NCBI GenBank assembly: GCA_900073065.1
Contig: FJOG01000003.1
Location: forward strand, 527,238-591,237
Length of the DNA stretch: 64,000 nt
From: Phialocephala subalpina
Taxonomy: Eukaryota > Ascomycota > Leotiomycetes > Helotiales > Mollisiaceae
Reading direction: 5' to 3'
The position numbers and the translations under genes are program-made. The notes beneath the pieces are model-generated. The model was not told the origin of the DNA. It saw nothing but the letters and a program-made list of their open reading frames with translations, and made no database searches. Below are positions 1-12,000 of this stretch, in pieces; position 1 is the first letter of the stretch, and each line of letters starts with the position of its first letter.

Positions 1-932
1 GCTGACAGCACTTCTAAGCTTTCAGAAACGACACTCGGGACCTATGTATCTTCTCATTTCAACCACAGGACCGATTTGTTTCTCCTTTCTACAGATACGC
101 TGCAGACGTTATGCAAAGTCTCTCCTCTAGGCTCTAGAATCTAGATCCCACATTTCCTCTCCCGTCAAGGCCATGGTGATTTTCTACTCTTGTTTGCCAT
201 CTCGTTTGAATATCGACCACATCGAAAGAGCCATGGGGTCTGCAATAACAGATCATTACAAGAGCGATGCTTCTTCTCCTTTCCCAATTCTCCACCAAGG
301 CAGGTCGTAGCTCAAGGACGAGCAGGATGCTGCATCGAAGCCTTGCAAATGCCTGACAGCAACTTAATCCATCCCCAAGTTCTTTCCATGATTTCGAGGA
401 ACGTCAAAAATCTCGTTTCCCCCTCTAACTCAAAATGTTTCTTTCGCCTTGCCAGAACCGAACATTGACTTTGGGCCTAGCTGCTCCTTTGATCAGGAAT
501 ATCACAGCCAGACCGAGATTTGATGCTCGTCAATGTATGATCCCAGACTGCAGTGCACATAATTCTCCATACCCCGCATGAGGTCCGCTCCTCAGTCTTC
601 GATGCCTTCAGAATTTCGAGGTATGGTGAAGCGAGAACAGAAAAGCAGCAACACAGCAGCAAGTCACGCCAGCATTCCGCAGACGAATGTGAATCTTGAT
701 ATACAATGCCCTCGATTTTCACAAGACAACTTTCTAAAGAGACACTCGCAGGCAATGTATCCATGCTGTGCCCACACACCCCAATGCAAAGAACGAACCC
801 AACCAACGCCCAGCTCTGCAGACGAACTCCTCAATTTTATGACCTCAGCCGTCCTCTACCCCCTTTATAACTTTCTTGCCTATTAGCTGCTGCCTCATGC
901 TCCCACCACCCACCCCTCGCCCCCGCCCAGGC
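1..932. other. Intergenic sequence, no supported gene
   Basis: Both strands carry only short open frames with no family resemblance and no continuity across plausible introns. The right part (roughly 880-932) is the presumed 3' untranslated region of the PRPP synthetase gene that ends at 933. I see no repeat or RNA gene here. Confidence 0.5.
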
Positions 933-2068
933 CTAATCCGTAGGCGCATGCGTAAAAAGAAAACTAACACTCTCCCCATTATGCGTCCTCCTAATCGCCT
1001 CTGCCAACGTCGGACTAATATCCATAACCTTCAAAATATCGCACCTCTCCTGCTTATCCAACAACGGCACCGTATTCGTAACCACGACTCTTGACAACTT
1101 ACTCTTATTCAACGTCTCGATCGCATTCCCGCTCAGAATCCCATGAGTGACTATCGCGACGACTTCTCGAGCTTTGTGGTTCATGACGGTTTCAGCGGCT
1201 TTGACGAGCGTGCCGCAAGTATCGGCCATGTCGTCGACGAGGATGGCGATTTTGTTTTCGACGTCGCCGACTAGGACCATGCGGGAGACTTCGTTGGGGC
1301 GGGCGCGCTCTTTGTGGATGAGGGCGAAGCCTAGGTCGAGGCGGTCGGCGATGGATGTTGCTCTGAAATTCTGTCAGTGTCTCGTCCTCCCTCCAATCAT
1401 CCAACCTGCCGAAAGCAAAAACAAAAGATAGAACGGCCCGGAAGATAGAAGGAGAGATCGTCCTACCTCTTAGCACCCCCAGCATCTGGACTAACAACCA
1501 CACAATCCTTCACCACAAGATTCTCCCTAATCCACCTCAACGTACTCGGCTCCGCATAAAGATTATCCACTGGCACATTAAAGAAACCCTGAATCTGACT
1601 AGCATGTAAATCCATCGTGATAACATGATTACATCCCGCCGTCTGCAACATATTCGCAATCAATTTCGCGGAGATTGGAGCGCGGGATTTGTCTTTCTTG
1701 TCTTGACGTGCGTAGGGGAAGTTGGGGATCACGGCCGTGATGCGACGGGCGGAGGCGGTTTTGCACGCGTTGATCATGATGAGGAGTTCCATGAGGCCGT
1801 CGTTGATGTCGCCGGGGGCGGTGGATTGGAGGATGAATACTGAGAGGGGTTAGCTAGTGCTGCTTGGAGTCAAGACTTGGAGAGTTGCGGAGAGGAAGAA
1901 TGTACCATCTTCGTCGCGAACACTCTCTCCGATTGTGACGCTGGTTTCTTGGTTCGAGTAGTTGAGACTAAGGGTCTTTGCAAGCTCGATGCCCAGTCTG
2001 TCTGCTACCAGCTTTGCCAGCTGGGGATGACTGTTCCCGGTAAGAAGCTTGATCGAGTTGGTAGCCAT
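933..2068 (-). CDS. PRS: Ribose-phosphate pyrophosphokinase (PRPP synthetase)
   Basis: Makes phosphoribosyl pyrophosphate from ribose 5-phosphate and ATP in the cytosol, feeding purine, pyrimidine, histidine, tryptophan and NAD synthesis. Three exons on the minus strand: 1906-2068, 1467-1839 and 933-1362. The introns are 66 and 104 nt with GT...AG ends, and the phases join to an uninterrupted 321-aa protein, the usual length for the short fungal paralogues (PRS2/3/4 type). Visible motifs are [13 protein letters not shown] at the N terminus, FPYARQDKK in the ATP-binding region, SPDAGGAKR at about residues 171-179, and the PRPP loop [11 protein letters not shown] at about 220-230. No long insertion of the yeast Prs1/Prs5 type is present. 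The start at 2068 is the first ATG in the frame that gives the conserved N terminus. In yeast these enzymes work as hetero-oligomers of several paralogues; which paralogue this is cannot be settled here. Confidence 0.95.
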
Positions 2069-3534
2069 TTCTGCTGATGTTGCGATGCGGGAGAAAAGTA
2101 TGTTCTAAATGATGAGTTTCGGGCAGGTGTGGGAGAAGAGTGCTCGACGTTGAGAAAGAGCGAGTGGCGTATGCTAAAGCGCTTCCATGGGCTCAAGTTC
2201 GAAGATTTTTGGCAATCGAAATGTCTGTTCAAGAGAGGGACAATCGTTCATGACAAGCTTCAAAATTATTTTTGCGGGGCAGAATTCTGCATCGGTCCGC
2301 GGGATTTTCCGGTGTGGGGTGAATTCATCAGGTGACATGGATATTTTGAGAGGTCCTTTCTGTATCCCTTCTCTTCTTCCTCTTTACATCAAAAGTAAAC
2401 AAGTGGCACCCGTTCCCAAGGCGAATGACAGGTCTCAAGTCCTCTGTTGAAATTCTCAGAGCAAGTGACTCTCACAATTTGATAACGATGAAGACGAGAC
2501 TTCTCTGACCTCTTCAAGGTTGATCTTTTGCTATATTCGGAGAGTTTCGATACTCAAGGATGCGTAATATTTTGGAAAAGAAACTTGAATATAACTTTCC
2601 CTGTCTCGCGGTTGATTTTCGAGTTAAGTTGGCTTGAATCATGTGCTTCTTAGATCACGTGCATGGGTCTGGATTTTGTCCTTGAAAGCCGTTTGAGCAT
2701 TCTTTGAACGTAAGGATGGGCTTCATCTTGTGCGATCTTCACATCCGTGCTCCTAATTCGGTCTACCCATGCAATTTTTCAGAATGTTCAGCTGCAAGTA
2801 TCCCAAGTGAGGATATACTCTCAAAATCCCCACAATTGCGAATCGATCAAGACGAACTTCGGGTAAATGAAATCAAAATAGTATTCATTCAACACGGATA
2901 TTCGTGTGTCATCATGAAAATATTTGAGCTTGCTACGTAGACTTCAAAGGTTCCTTATTTGCAAATTTCAAGTCGGCCTCCAATCGGGTTTGAATGGTGT
3001 TGAAAAGTCTGAAACTTTGATCTCGGGACAAGGGACATCCCGAACTACCTCCGTTATACGATATAGATGGGAGAGGTTACTATTAAGGATATGGAGGAAG
3101 TCATGCATCGAATAAGACCAAAATGACTCCATTGAGTGGTAAGTGCAAACAAAGTAGTCACTCAAATGCCCCCACCGCATCAATTCCCCCTTTTACTTGT
3201 CTCGATATAGGCTTGATTAAATATCGCTACGCTACAGCAAAGTGCTTGATGTGGTGTTCAATTAGCGAGGTCAACCCGTCAGCATCATCAAATGCATCTC
3301 GCTTCATTCACGTTCTGTTGACGGTTTTTATGCCACAAGGCCAGCACTACCCACAGAATAATCTGCAGTGCTTGTTCTTAATCAGCTCCAGAGTCAGTGC
3401 ACAAGTCATGGATGGTATAAAGTTGGTAACGACCACCTGGTAAAAAATGGATTCATGTCTACACTCTGAATGATCCTTAATCTCTCCAATTTTACAAGAT
3501 ACTTATCTCGAGTAAACTGCTTCGATATCAAATA
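2069..3534. other. Intergenic; 5' leader and promoter side of the PRPP synthetase
   Basis: Contains the upstream region of the minus-strand PRPP synthetase gene. Short open frames on both strands show no family features. No further gene is supported. Confidence 0.45.
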
Positions 3535-4165
3535 TCAGCTCTGCTCGTCGTGTTCCGTATTCCAGCCCTCCGACCCAACAAAGTGATGAAAAACCTCTAG
3601 ACCCTCACTTTTCACAAGAAGCTGTTGAGGAAACTTGAATGATGAATGGTTCATGTTCCAGCTTCGTATATCCGCTAACTTTTATCAGGAACTCAATTCT
3701 CATCGAAGGTTCGATTCGAGTCATTCGTTTACTACTTTCTCTATCTTCCTTAAACCACTCATCCTCCAATAGCACTTTTGCCGTCGGCCTATCCCTCCAA
3801 TCCATCATCATAATTTTCCCAATGAACGCCTTATCCTCCATGCAAACCTCCCCCTCCGTCATCTTGTGGAATGGCGTTGTTTGCGATTGCGGGGTCTCCT
3901 GCATGAGGTACAGGATAGCTGTGACGGTCTCCGGGCTCGCAATCTCTTCGTATTTCGCCGGGAACGGACCGAGTCTTATTCAAGCGATCTCTTCCAATCC
4001 CATGAACTCACTTTGCGAACCAGACAGTGTCTTGAATTTGTTTCGTGATATTGTACTTTCCCAGTGTCCCTCGAAGAACTTGTCCCAGTCGAAAGTGTTG
4101 GTTCGCAGTTCGTTGGCATCAGCACATTCAGCCAATTCAGTTACCCGCGCTTCTAGAGGACTCTG
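3535..4165 (-). pseudogene. Protein kinase C-terminal relic
   Basis: The minus strand encodes a recognisable end of a Ser/Thr protein kinase domain. A stretch with GPFPAKYEEIASPETV is followed by PFHKMTEGEV, then by the subdomain XI signature MDWRDRPTAKVLLEDEWF. In fungal kinases of this type the last motif closes the catalytic domain. The catalytic core (Lys, HRD, DFG) is absent upstream. A TGA stop at about 3985 lies just before the kinase segment, after a further open stretch of about 55 codons (DWDKFFEGHWES). The kinase frame ends at 3605-3607, but another frame continues a tail (EGLEVFHHFVGSEGW) to 3535. That tail is homologous to the fragment at 5118-5231, so a frameshift is likely. I read this as a decayed kinase gene. 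A live gene with unseen exons is possible but unlikely. Confidence 0.55.
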
Positions 4166-4467
4166 CTAGATACTACGCCGCAAACTCGAATAATGGCGGC
4201 AAGTTCTCATCATAGCGATGTTCAAATCTCTAGTACAAGTAGAAGTCTATACCCTCTCGTCACGTTCATTGGATAGCGTATGCTGATCGGCGCGGTAACG
4301 ACATCAGACATGGACGCATAAGGTAGCAACATCTACTGGTGAATATTGATTCGAGTCACAAACTCTATTGAGTGCTACCCACGTACGGGACATGAACATG
4401 TGTATAAGAAGAACCTCCCATTTCCCGACCATGATCCTTCAGAATCCCACACTTCCCAATATCTCAG

Positions 4468-4656
4468 CTACTCTTTCAATAAGTCCATAGAAGCCCTTGT
4501 CGCGCTTATTTTCTCATCATGTCGTTCAATTAAATCCTTGCGAAAAGGCTCGTTAGCACGGCCGTGAAGGACGGGGCAATAGTCAAGCTCTCTGTTGCAA
4601 CTAAGTCGACACATTAGACGCGTCCCGATTTCACTGCGGACAAAGTTAGTGCAGTC
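4468..4656 (-). pseudogene. Short cysteine-containing coding relic, family unknown
   Basis: A 62-codon open stretch on the minus strand runs from a possible splice acceptor (TTTAGTCAG just above 4656) to a TAG at 4468-4470. It reads like real coding sequence: TNFVRSEIGTRLMCRLSC, then CPVLHGRANEPFRKDLIERH and a charged end. It has no start codon of its own and lies between two kinase relics. I do not recognise the family. It may be the last exon of a decayed gene. Confidence 0.25.
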
Positions 4657-5117
4657 CTGACTAAATCACTCTCTAATTAGAAGGAGCTACTCCCAATGAT
4701 ACCTAAGAGATCTATTCCAGGTAAGCATTATATTTGAAGGTGCGGACACTTGCGATAGAAAGTTAGTGCTTGCCTGCAGGGAGAGCGATCATACGAGCGA
4801 TGCGGACAGTAGCGATCACTTGACCGTGGTGTGCCTCAATTCAAAGGGTGAAGGAACGACGAGGCATGTCCCAGTTTCCAAGTAGCTAGCTACTAAACTG
4901 CTGGAATTTTTTATCAGACCGAAAGGTGTGGCTAGTTTAACATGTTTGGATTAACGGGAGCAATAGACGAGAGTATCTTGCAACTTATGTATAAGATATG
5001 AGCCGGATTTTCGTTCCCTTGCAAAGATGTTTCTCCCCTGCAGGTGGCAATTCCTTAATCATGCACTGTGTCAAATTAATGATCTTGGGCAACATGATTA
5101 TATGCTAGGGATCGACT

Positions 5118-5231
5118 TTACGCAGTCTGCCAACCCTCCAACGCAGAACAGCTATGAAGAACCTCGAAACCCTCTCCGCTAACTCTCTGTTGGACACTCT
5201 TCATCAGAAATTGATCGAAACTCCTCGCACT
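5118..5231 (-). pseudogene. Second copy of the kinase-gene tail
   Basis: The minus-strand frame FDQFLMKSVQQR...EGFEVLHSCSALEGW ends in TAA at 5118-5120. It matches the tail at 3535-3650 (EGLEVFHHFVGSEGW). The DNA of the two copies agrees at roughly three of four bases over about 47 bp (near 5130-5177 and 3552-3598), by eye. A TAG at 5232-5234 closes the frame upstream, and no kinase motifs precede it. It is best read as a fragment of a duplicated, decayed gene. Confidence 0.4.
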
Positions 5232-6072
5232 CTATTCATGGTGTCTATCTTAGCGTTCAAGGAGTGAAGCATTCTGACCTGTCCTTGAATGAAGACTCAC
5301 GAAAACGAGGCTATGCGGATGGCTGATACGCAGGTACTAGCAAATATTCATGCAGAAGATGGATGAACTCGAGAAAATAGAAGAAGATGCAAACTGAAAG
5401 GCAAAATATTTCCCTAAGGAAGTCTTCATTCATGAACTTTCTTCCACCTTTCTTGACGATGTGTCGGTTATTAAGTTGTACTCAAACTTAAACAACTTCG
5501 ATGGGAAGAAAATCGACCTTACAATGTGGTTGAGGAAGATATTGTCTACCGAATGCCCGTTCCGGCATCTTTCAAGTCTGGGAAGGGCCGTCAAAGTTCA
5601 AGGGCAAAGTTGCCAGACAATTCACAAGAACGCAAGAACTCATCATTGGGCCTCAAATTAAGTAACGCAATCATCATTAAGATGCATAGCTAAGCTATCT
5701 ATTTTACAATATCCCACCCCACCATCTAGAGCCCACCCATGCACACCTGCTCTGCTACCCTCCGCTCCTCCCACCTCAACCTAAACCAGAAACCCCCTTC
5801 ACAGACGACCTGCACTTCGTCTGCTCAGGAAAAGAATCTGGCCATGATCAAGGCGAAAGAAGAAAAGGCCAAAGCACGCACACTATCTATCTGAATTCGC
5901 CCTCAATGATGGAAGAAATTTCTGATTCTGCTCCCTCGCATACCCCATGCCCAAAATACACCCCTCCGAATGTGAGGAAAAGAAGTGAGAGAGAAAACGC
6001 CGTCAAATGCTGATCAAGGGCTTGCGATGCATGATTTCGTTATGGGGAATACGAAAAGAACGTTGGACTGAT
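5232..6072. other. Intergenic; 3' flank of TOM1
   Basis: No gene is supported. The stretch close to 6072 is the presumed 3' untranslated region of the minus-strand TOM1 gene. Confidence 0.45.
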
Positions 6073-9000
6073 CTATGCGAAACCAAAGTACTCGCTTCCG
6101 GCTGTGATGGCTGTGAGGACTTGTTGACGAAGTACCTCGTAGCTCTCATATTCGGGAAGGTCAAGCTCTGCAAATCATTAGTATGAGCAGGTTGGAGAGA
6201 AAAAAAAAGGGGGAGGGGGGTCAACTTACGGTTGAAACATGTATGCGAGCTGGGGAGTCTATCCTTGTTGCCATAATCACGATGAATATTGAATCGACTG
6301 AAGCCATTCATACCCTCAAGCTCCTGGAAGCCATTGAGAGGCACCTTGGAGGTTCCGGTGACGAACTGCAGCAACTTGGCACGCTCCTCCTTGTCGAATG
6401 AACGAACAGCTCGCCAGAACCATTGGATTTGAGGAGAAGAGGCTGTGTAGTTGTGGTATTCGGTATTTCCCTTCCAGTCGTCAACGTCAATCTCGGGAAG
6501 ACCGGAGATCAACAATTCGAGTTCTTGCTCGTTGAAGATTGCGACAAGGTCAGCCGGGATAATATCATGGAAACCTGAAATGTTAGCTGTGGTCATGTCA
6601 ATATCATTTGGAGTCAACTTACCCTTCAAGAACTCATCCAACTGCTCCTTCACAGATCCAGTGAGCTTCCACTCAACCATCAAGCGGACATACTCTTGCT
6701 TGTTCTCCTCAGTGACAGGAATATTGCGACCATTTGGAATGAAGTCGATGGTCTCAACAACACCAAATTTGTCATTATCGACAGAGAAGGTCTCGGTGAT
6801 GATATCAGTGATGTCGTTCTCAAGCATCCAGACAAGTGACTTGTAGTAATCTGGATCGAGAGACTCCATATCCTTGACTGAGACAGCCTTGCCGAGAATT
6901 CGCTTGTACACAGCACGACTGAAATGGCAGTCAAGAACACGACCCTCATAGAGAGCCTTACCAATGATACGACCGATGAACTTGAAGAACATAAGATGTT
7001 CCTCATTGATACTACTCAATTGGTTGGGGTGGAAGGTAGTTCGGTCAGAAGAGACTGGAATGAACAGAGCGTATCCTGGATCAAACATCTGTCTGGAGAG
7101 AACCTGGAACCATTCACGAGTCACACCACCAGCGTCAACACCTTCTTCGCCGTGGAAGCGAATGCTCAGCTTGCCGTACTTCATCTGATCGCCGGTTTGG
7201 AAGTAGAGAGATTTGAAAGAGTCATGGAAGACCTGGTCTCGACGAACGGAAAGTTGAAGTGGCGGGAACGATTGTCGGCTGTTTGGTGCCTTGGCGTGGA
7301 TGCTTCGGCTGAAGTAGTTTCGCTTGTTGTCGAATTCTAGAACCTTAGGGTTCTTGACTAAAAGGGAGAAGGTACCAGACATAAGCTTTGGAGTCTGTCG
7401 GACCAAGTCGTTCAAGATCTTGCGGTGTTCCTCGGTGAAGGTGAAGAATAGACTCTCCATTTGCGACTCGGGAGGTGGGCTAGTAAGCATCATCTCCTTA
7501 CCCATCTGTGATCGTGCCAAAGGAGCATCCTTGAGGGTGGTGTTCTTGCACACAACCATCAAAGCCTCGATGAGTGGCAGAAGAATGGTAGCAACGTTGA
7601 GCAAATGCTCGCGCTGTCTGATGGCGCTGAGACAAGCACTTAATCTCTCCCACATACGACCGAAGGTTGGGTTTTCGTAAAGCGATGATAGAAGATCTTG
7701 CTTCTCAACGAGTTGACTTGACTCTCCTTCAGTCTCGTTATCCTTCTTCTCGCGCTTAGGGTCGAAAAGATGGTCAAGTGCTGTCAAGACTCGAAGAAGC
7801 TTGTTTTGATCCGAGCCACCTGGAGAGAACTTGGCCAACGCCACACCCTGGATCTCAGTTCCAGTCGAAGCCTTCTTGATTTGCGGTAGAAGTTCATCAA
7901 GGTCGACAAGAATGACTTCGCCAAGCTCCTGTGCCTTGGCGATGAGTTCGCGACCGAAAACAGCCTTTGCGTCGGGAATGGTGGACAAATTCTTGATAGT
8001 CGAGAGGGTGTCGCGGAACGTCTTGGAAGAGCACTCGCGAGCGACGAAGATGTTGATGACAAGCTTCAAGTTCTGCTCAGGAATGACAGGAGGAGTGATT
8101 GGACGTTGCTTCTTTTCTGGTTCCTTCTCCTTTGCCGACTCGGGCTTTGGTGCATCGGTAGATATTGATGGCTCACCACCTTCAGCAGACGTCGAAGGCT
8201 GAGCTGGAGTTTGGTCCACAGGTGTAGTGACTTCTGCTGCGGCAGTCTCGGTCTGAGGAGCTGATGGTTGCTCGGTTGTTGTAGTAGTGGGTTCAGGTGA
8301 TGTGACTGAGGGAGCAGTATCTGTTACAGAGGGGGTTGCATCTGTAACATCGGGCTTCTTTACCTCTACAGCCTCCTTTTGCTTTCGCTGCAAGGCTTGC
8401 AGAGGTGATGTGACCATGTTGAGTAGTGAAGAAAGAGTCTCCATAACAGTAGAGCTCTCCATGATAAGATCACGACCCAAGAGACTCAACAGGGAGTTGA
8501 GGGCGTACTTGGCAGCCTTGTTCTCCTTGCTTTTGCCTTTACGGCTCAGACTACGCTTGAGACCACCAGAGCTATCGTGCTCCGTCAGGAAGAAGGCAGG
8601 GATGTGAGGGTTGACTTGATTGAGATAGACCAAGGCGGATAAGCATTGCTGGACGACCATCAAGGGCGAAGCCTCAAGGGTGGTAGTGGTGAGCGGTCCA
8701 AGTCCAGTAAATGCCTTCTTCAGCGACTGTGGCTGAGGAGTCTTTGGTTGAGCATCCTTTGGTTGCTTGGCCTTCAAAGACAGGTGAGCAAAGCTTCTCT
8801 CGACAGCAGACATATCGACACTGCCATCTTGGAGGATGTGAAGTAGAGTGCTGAGCACCTCGTTTCGGTTGTGGCGATTAAGTGAGATGTTCTGCAAGAC
8901 GGAATTGAGTGTGGTTCGAAGGCTACCATGCTGAAAGATGAACATCAGTCGTAGGAGAGTAGCAACTCCAGGCTTGTCGAGCATTTGGACAATCGCACGG

Positions 9001-12000
9001 CGAGGAGGTCGCACGGCACTGGCTGGGTTACCTTCACCCGCAGGAGGAGCAACGCGTCGCGCCGCAAAGCCAGGCATTCTACCATGACCAGGGTGAGCTC
9101 TCATTTCGGCTCGGGCTTGATCCGCGAGTTCTTGAGGGAGCATAGCCAAAGTCTCCTCATCTTGTTCCAAGAGGACCTGGGTTCTCAGAGCAGGAGGCAA
9201 TGTAGCCAAGATAGAGGCTGGGTCCATGTCTCCTGCACCGCCATTGGCTGCAGCGTTTTGACGTTGACGCTCTTCGCGTTCACGACGTCGTCGGTCTTGT
9301 CTCTCTTGTTGAATGATCTCGTCTCGAATGTCATCGGGTAAGGCGTCAAGGAATTCCTGATCGATTTCGGAAGGTTGTGCTCCAGTAGCAGCAGCTTGTT
9401 GTCGTCGTTCGGCAACTGTAGACATGATGACTTCTTCACGAAGGTCTTCTGGCAATTCTGCAAGGAAATCGGGGTCAATACCAAGATCCGTAATGTCGAA
9501 AGGACTGCCGCGCATCATTGTCATGATTCTCGGTCGGTCTGCAGCTGGTTCTTCGGCTTGATCGTCAGCTGCCTGAGGAATTTCGGTCTCAACACCATCC
9601 ATAGCGTCTGGTGCGGCCTCTGCTGATTCAGTTTCTTCGTCAGCATTCTCTGGGTCGGCTGCTCTGGCTGCAGCAGCCTCTGCAGCAGCTCTCTCTGCAG
9701 CTTCACGCTCCTCGGCTTCCTTCTTCTCTCTCGCAATTCTCTCCTCCTCTTCCTTCTTCTCACGGGCAATGCGTTCTTCTTCCTGCTTCTTCTTCGCCTC
9801 TTCCTCCAACTTACGAAGTCGCTCAGCCTCTGCTGCCTTGATTGCCTTATCGGCTTCGATAGCGGGAGGTACAAGGAGGGATAAGATTGCGTTTGTGAGG
9901 TCGGCAGCTCTCTCGAGGGCACCGGTAGCACCGAAAAGGAGCTTAGACTCTTCCAGCCATCGTGCAGCTGTAGATTGTGGTGTAAATGAGGCGACACTGC
10001 CGGGCTCAGCATTCTCGCGTCGAGTTTCGAATCGGGGTGGACGCATGCCAAACATTGCTTGAAGATCGGGTGGCAACTGGTGACCAGGGCTGGTGGTGAT
10101 GTGGAATTGTAGTGCGTGGCCGTGGCGTGCGATGTGACCTGGAAGAGGCGGTAAGGATCTCATTACTTCATCCAGAATTGCTCTTGTTGCGGGCTCACCA
10201 AATGGGCGTCCAAGACCAATGTCTAATATCTCGCTGTTGGGTCCTCCCATAGCTTGGATCCAGCCACCCATTGAAGGTATGCGACCAGGACCGTCGCGGC
10301 TTGCTGCACCGGAGCCACCTCGTTGGAGGAGAGGATTGATGCCCTCATCCTGCGATCGTGATGCTGCTCCTCCGGGCGGATTGGATCGATACAGTCGGGA
10401 TGAGCGATAGTCCCCAGGTACTGCAAGAATGTCATCAGTTCTGTTTCCTATTGCGCCGGAAAGTCTAATTTGGACTCGACTAATGAAAGTTCGAGCTTGG
10501 GCAAGGAGTTCAGAAAGTTCGTCTGTCTCCGCAGCAGCTATTTCTCGCGCGGACAGTTGTGAAAGAGGTAACCTACCACCTAGCGGGTCACGAGGACCGC
10601 CGGGGAACAATGAAGGGAATGGGGAAAATCCTCCACCACGAGGGCGTCGGTGAACGACTGTGGGTGGCTCGACATCTTCCTGCCATCCGCCACCGAACCC
10701 AGGACCATCCACTGTAAATAGGTCAGCATTGTTTCATCAAGCTATTGCAGCAAAGAGTTACTTGGATATTGGTCGAACAGCATCTCTTCCTCATCCATGT
10801 CATCCTCATCGTCTTCATCTCCTGTATGCCCATCAGTAACTGTCATGAGCGAGGGGTATTGCATCCACATACCTTCTTCATCGTCCTCCTCTGCATATTC
10901 GCCGGGGACGCGTTCATCGTCATCACCAGCATCCATATCAACACCTTCAGCCTCCATGCGTTCGAGGATATCTGCTGCGGCATCATCGCCACCAAGAGCG
11001 CGGACCAGATGTCCTAACGGTCCGCCCATAGCTTCCATGGCGTGTAATTGCTCTTCTTCTTGATCAGCAGCTTGGCCTTCGTAATCTTCTTCCTCTCCGT
11101 CCTCGTCGCCTTCGTCGCTCTCCCACTCGCCCATATCGTCATCTTCGGCAAGCTGCTGAACGTTTCCGGCTTCGTCGATGATTTCGACACGAGCGTCATC
11201 ATCTTCGGAGTCGTGCTCATCGTCATCGTCGTCATCATCATCACTGGAGTCGTCTTCATCATCTTCATCGTCGTCATCCTCTTCCAAGATGACTTCGACG
11301 TCGAGATTATGATCGCCCGAGAGACCTTCGATGGGACCCATTCCCTCAATTTCTTCATCTTCATCGCTGATACCGTCCTCCGCATCTACAGGCTCTTCTT
11401 CGTAGTCCATTTCATCATCGTACTCTCCCTCGTACATCTCTTCATCGTCGTCATCGCCGGATTCAGAAGTAGAGTCTCCCTCGCGGCCCTGCTCGAACAT
11501 GCCTAGGGTGGAGTTGCGGAAGAGATCAGGAGTCTCCTCACGATCATCCTCTGGTTCGGAGAGAGAAGTGGCGGATTCGATCTCGGCCTCCTCACCTTCA
11601 CCAGGTGTATCAGAGATCAATGCAAGGTCGCTAAGATTAACAGCGGTGGTAGTAAGAGTCTTGAGAGGACGCAGGATGTATTTAACGGCACGCTTGGCGC
11701 TTGGGAAGTTGAGATCAATGTCGGCGATTGATGCAGTGAGAGCAGAAACGTATCCCTTCTCGAACATGATGCGACGAAGTTGCTTCTGAGATGTAGCTGC
11801 AACAGCAGTATCGGACATGCCAACATTCTCCTTTCCGTTCATGATGTGATTCATGAGGTCGGCGAGGGCAAGCATGCGAGCGTACTTGACATCCAGGTTC
11901 TCGGTAGATGAACTTGCTTCCTTGTAGGCCTTGAGGATATTCTCTAAGACGAAACGGCGAACAAACAGGAGATCTGGCTCGCTGTCACTATTGTAAGGCT

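Noticed and set aside
11048..11506. Plus-strand 152-codon frame rich in Ile, Val and Phe, looking like a membrane protein
   Set aside because: It is the antisense of the Asp/Glu-rich tract of TOM1; GAT/GAC/GAA codons read backwards give hydrophobic residues.
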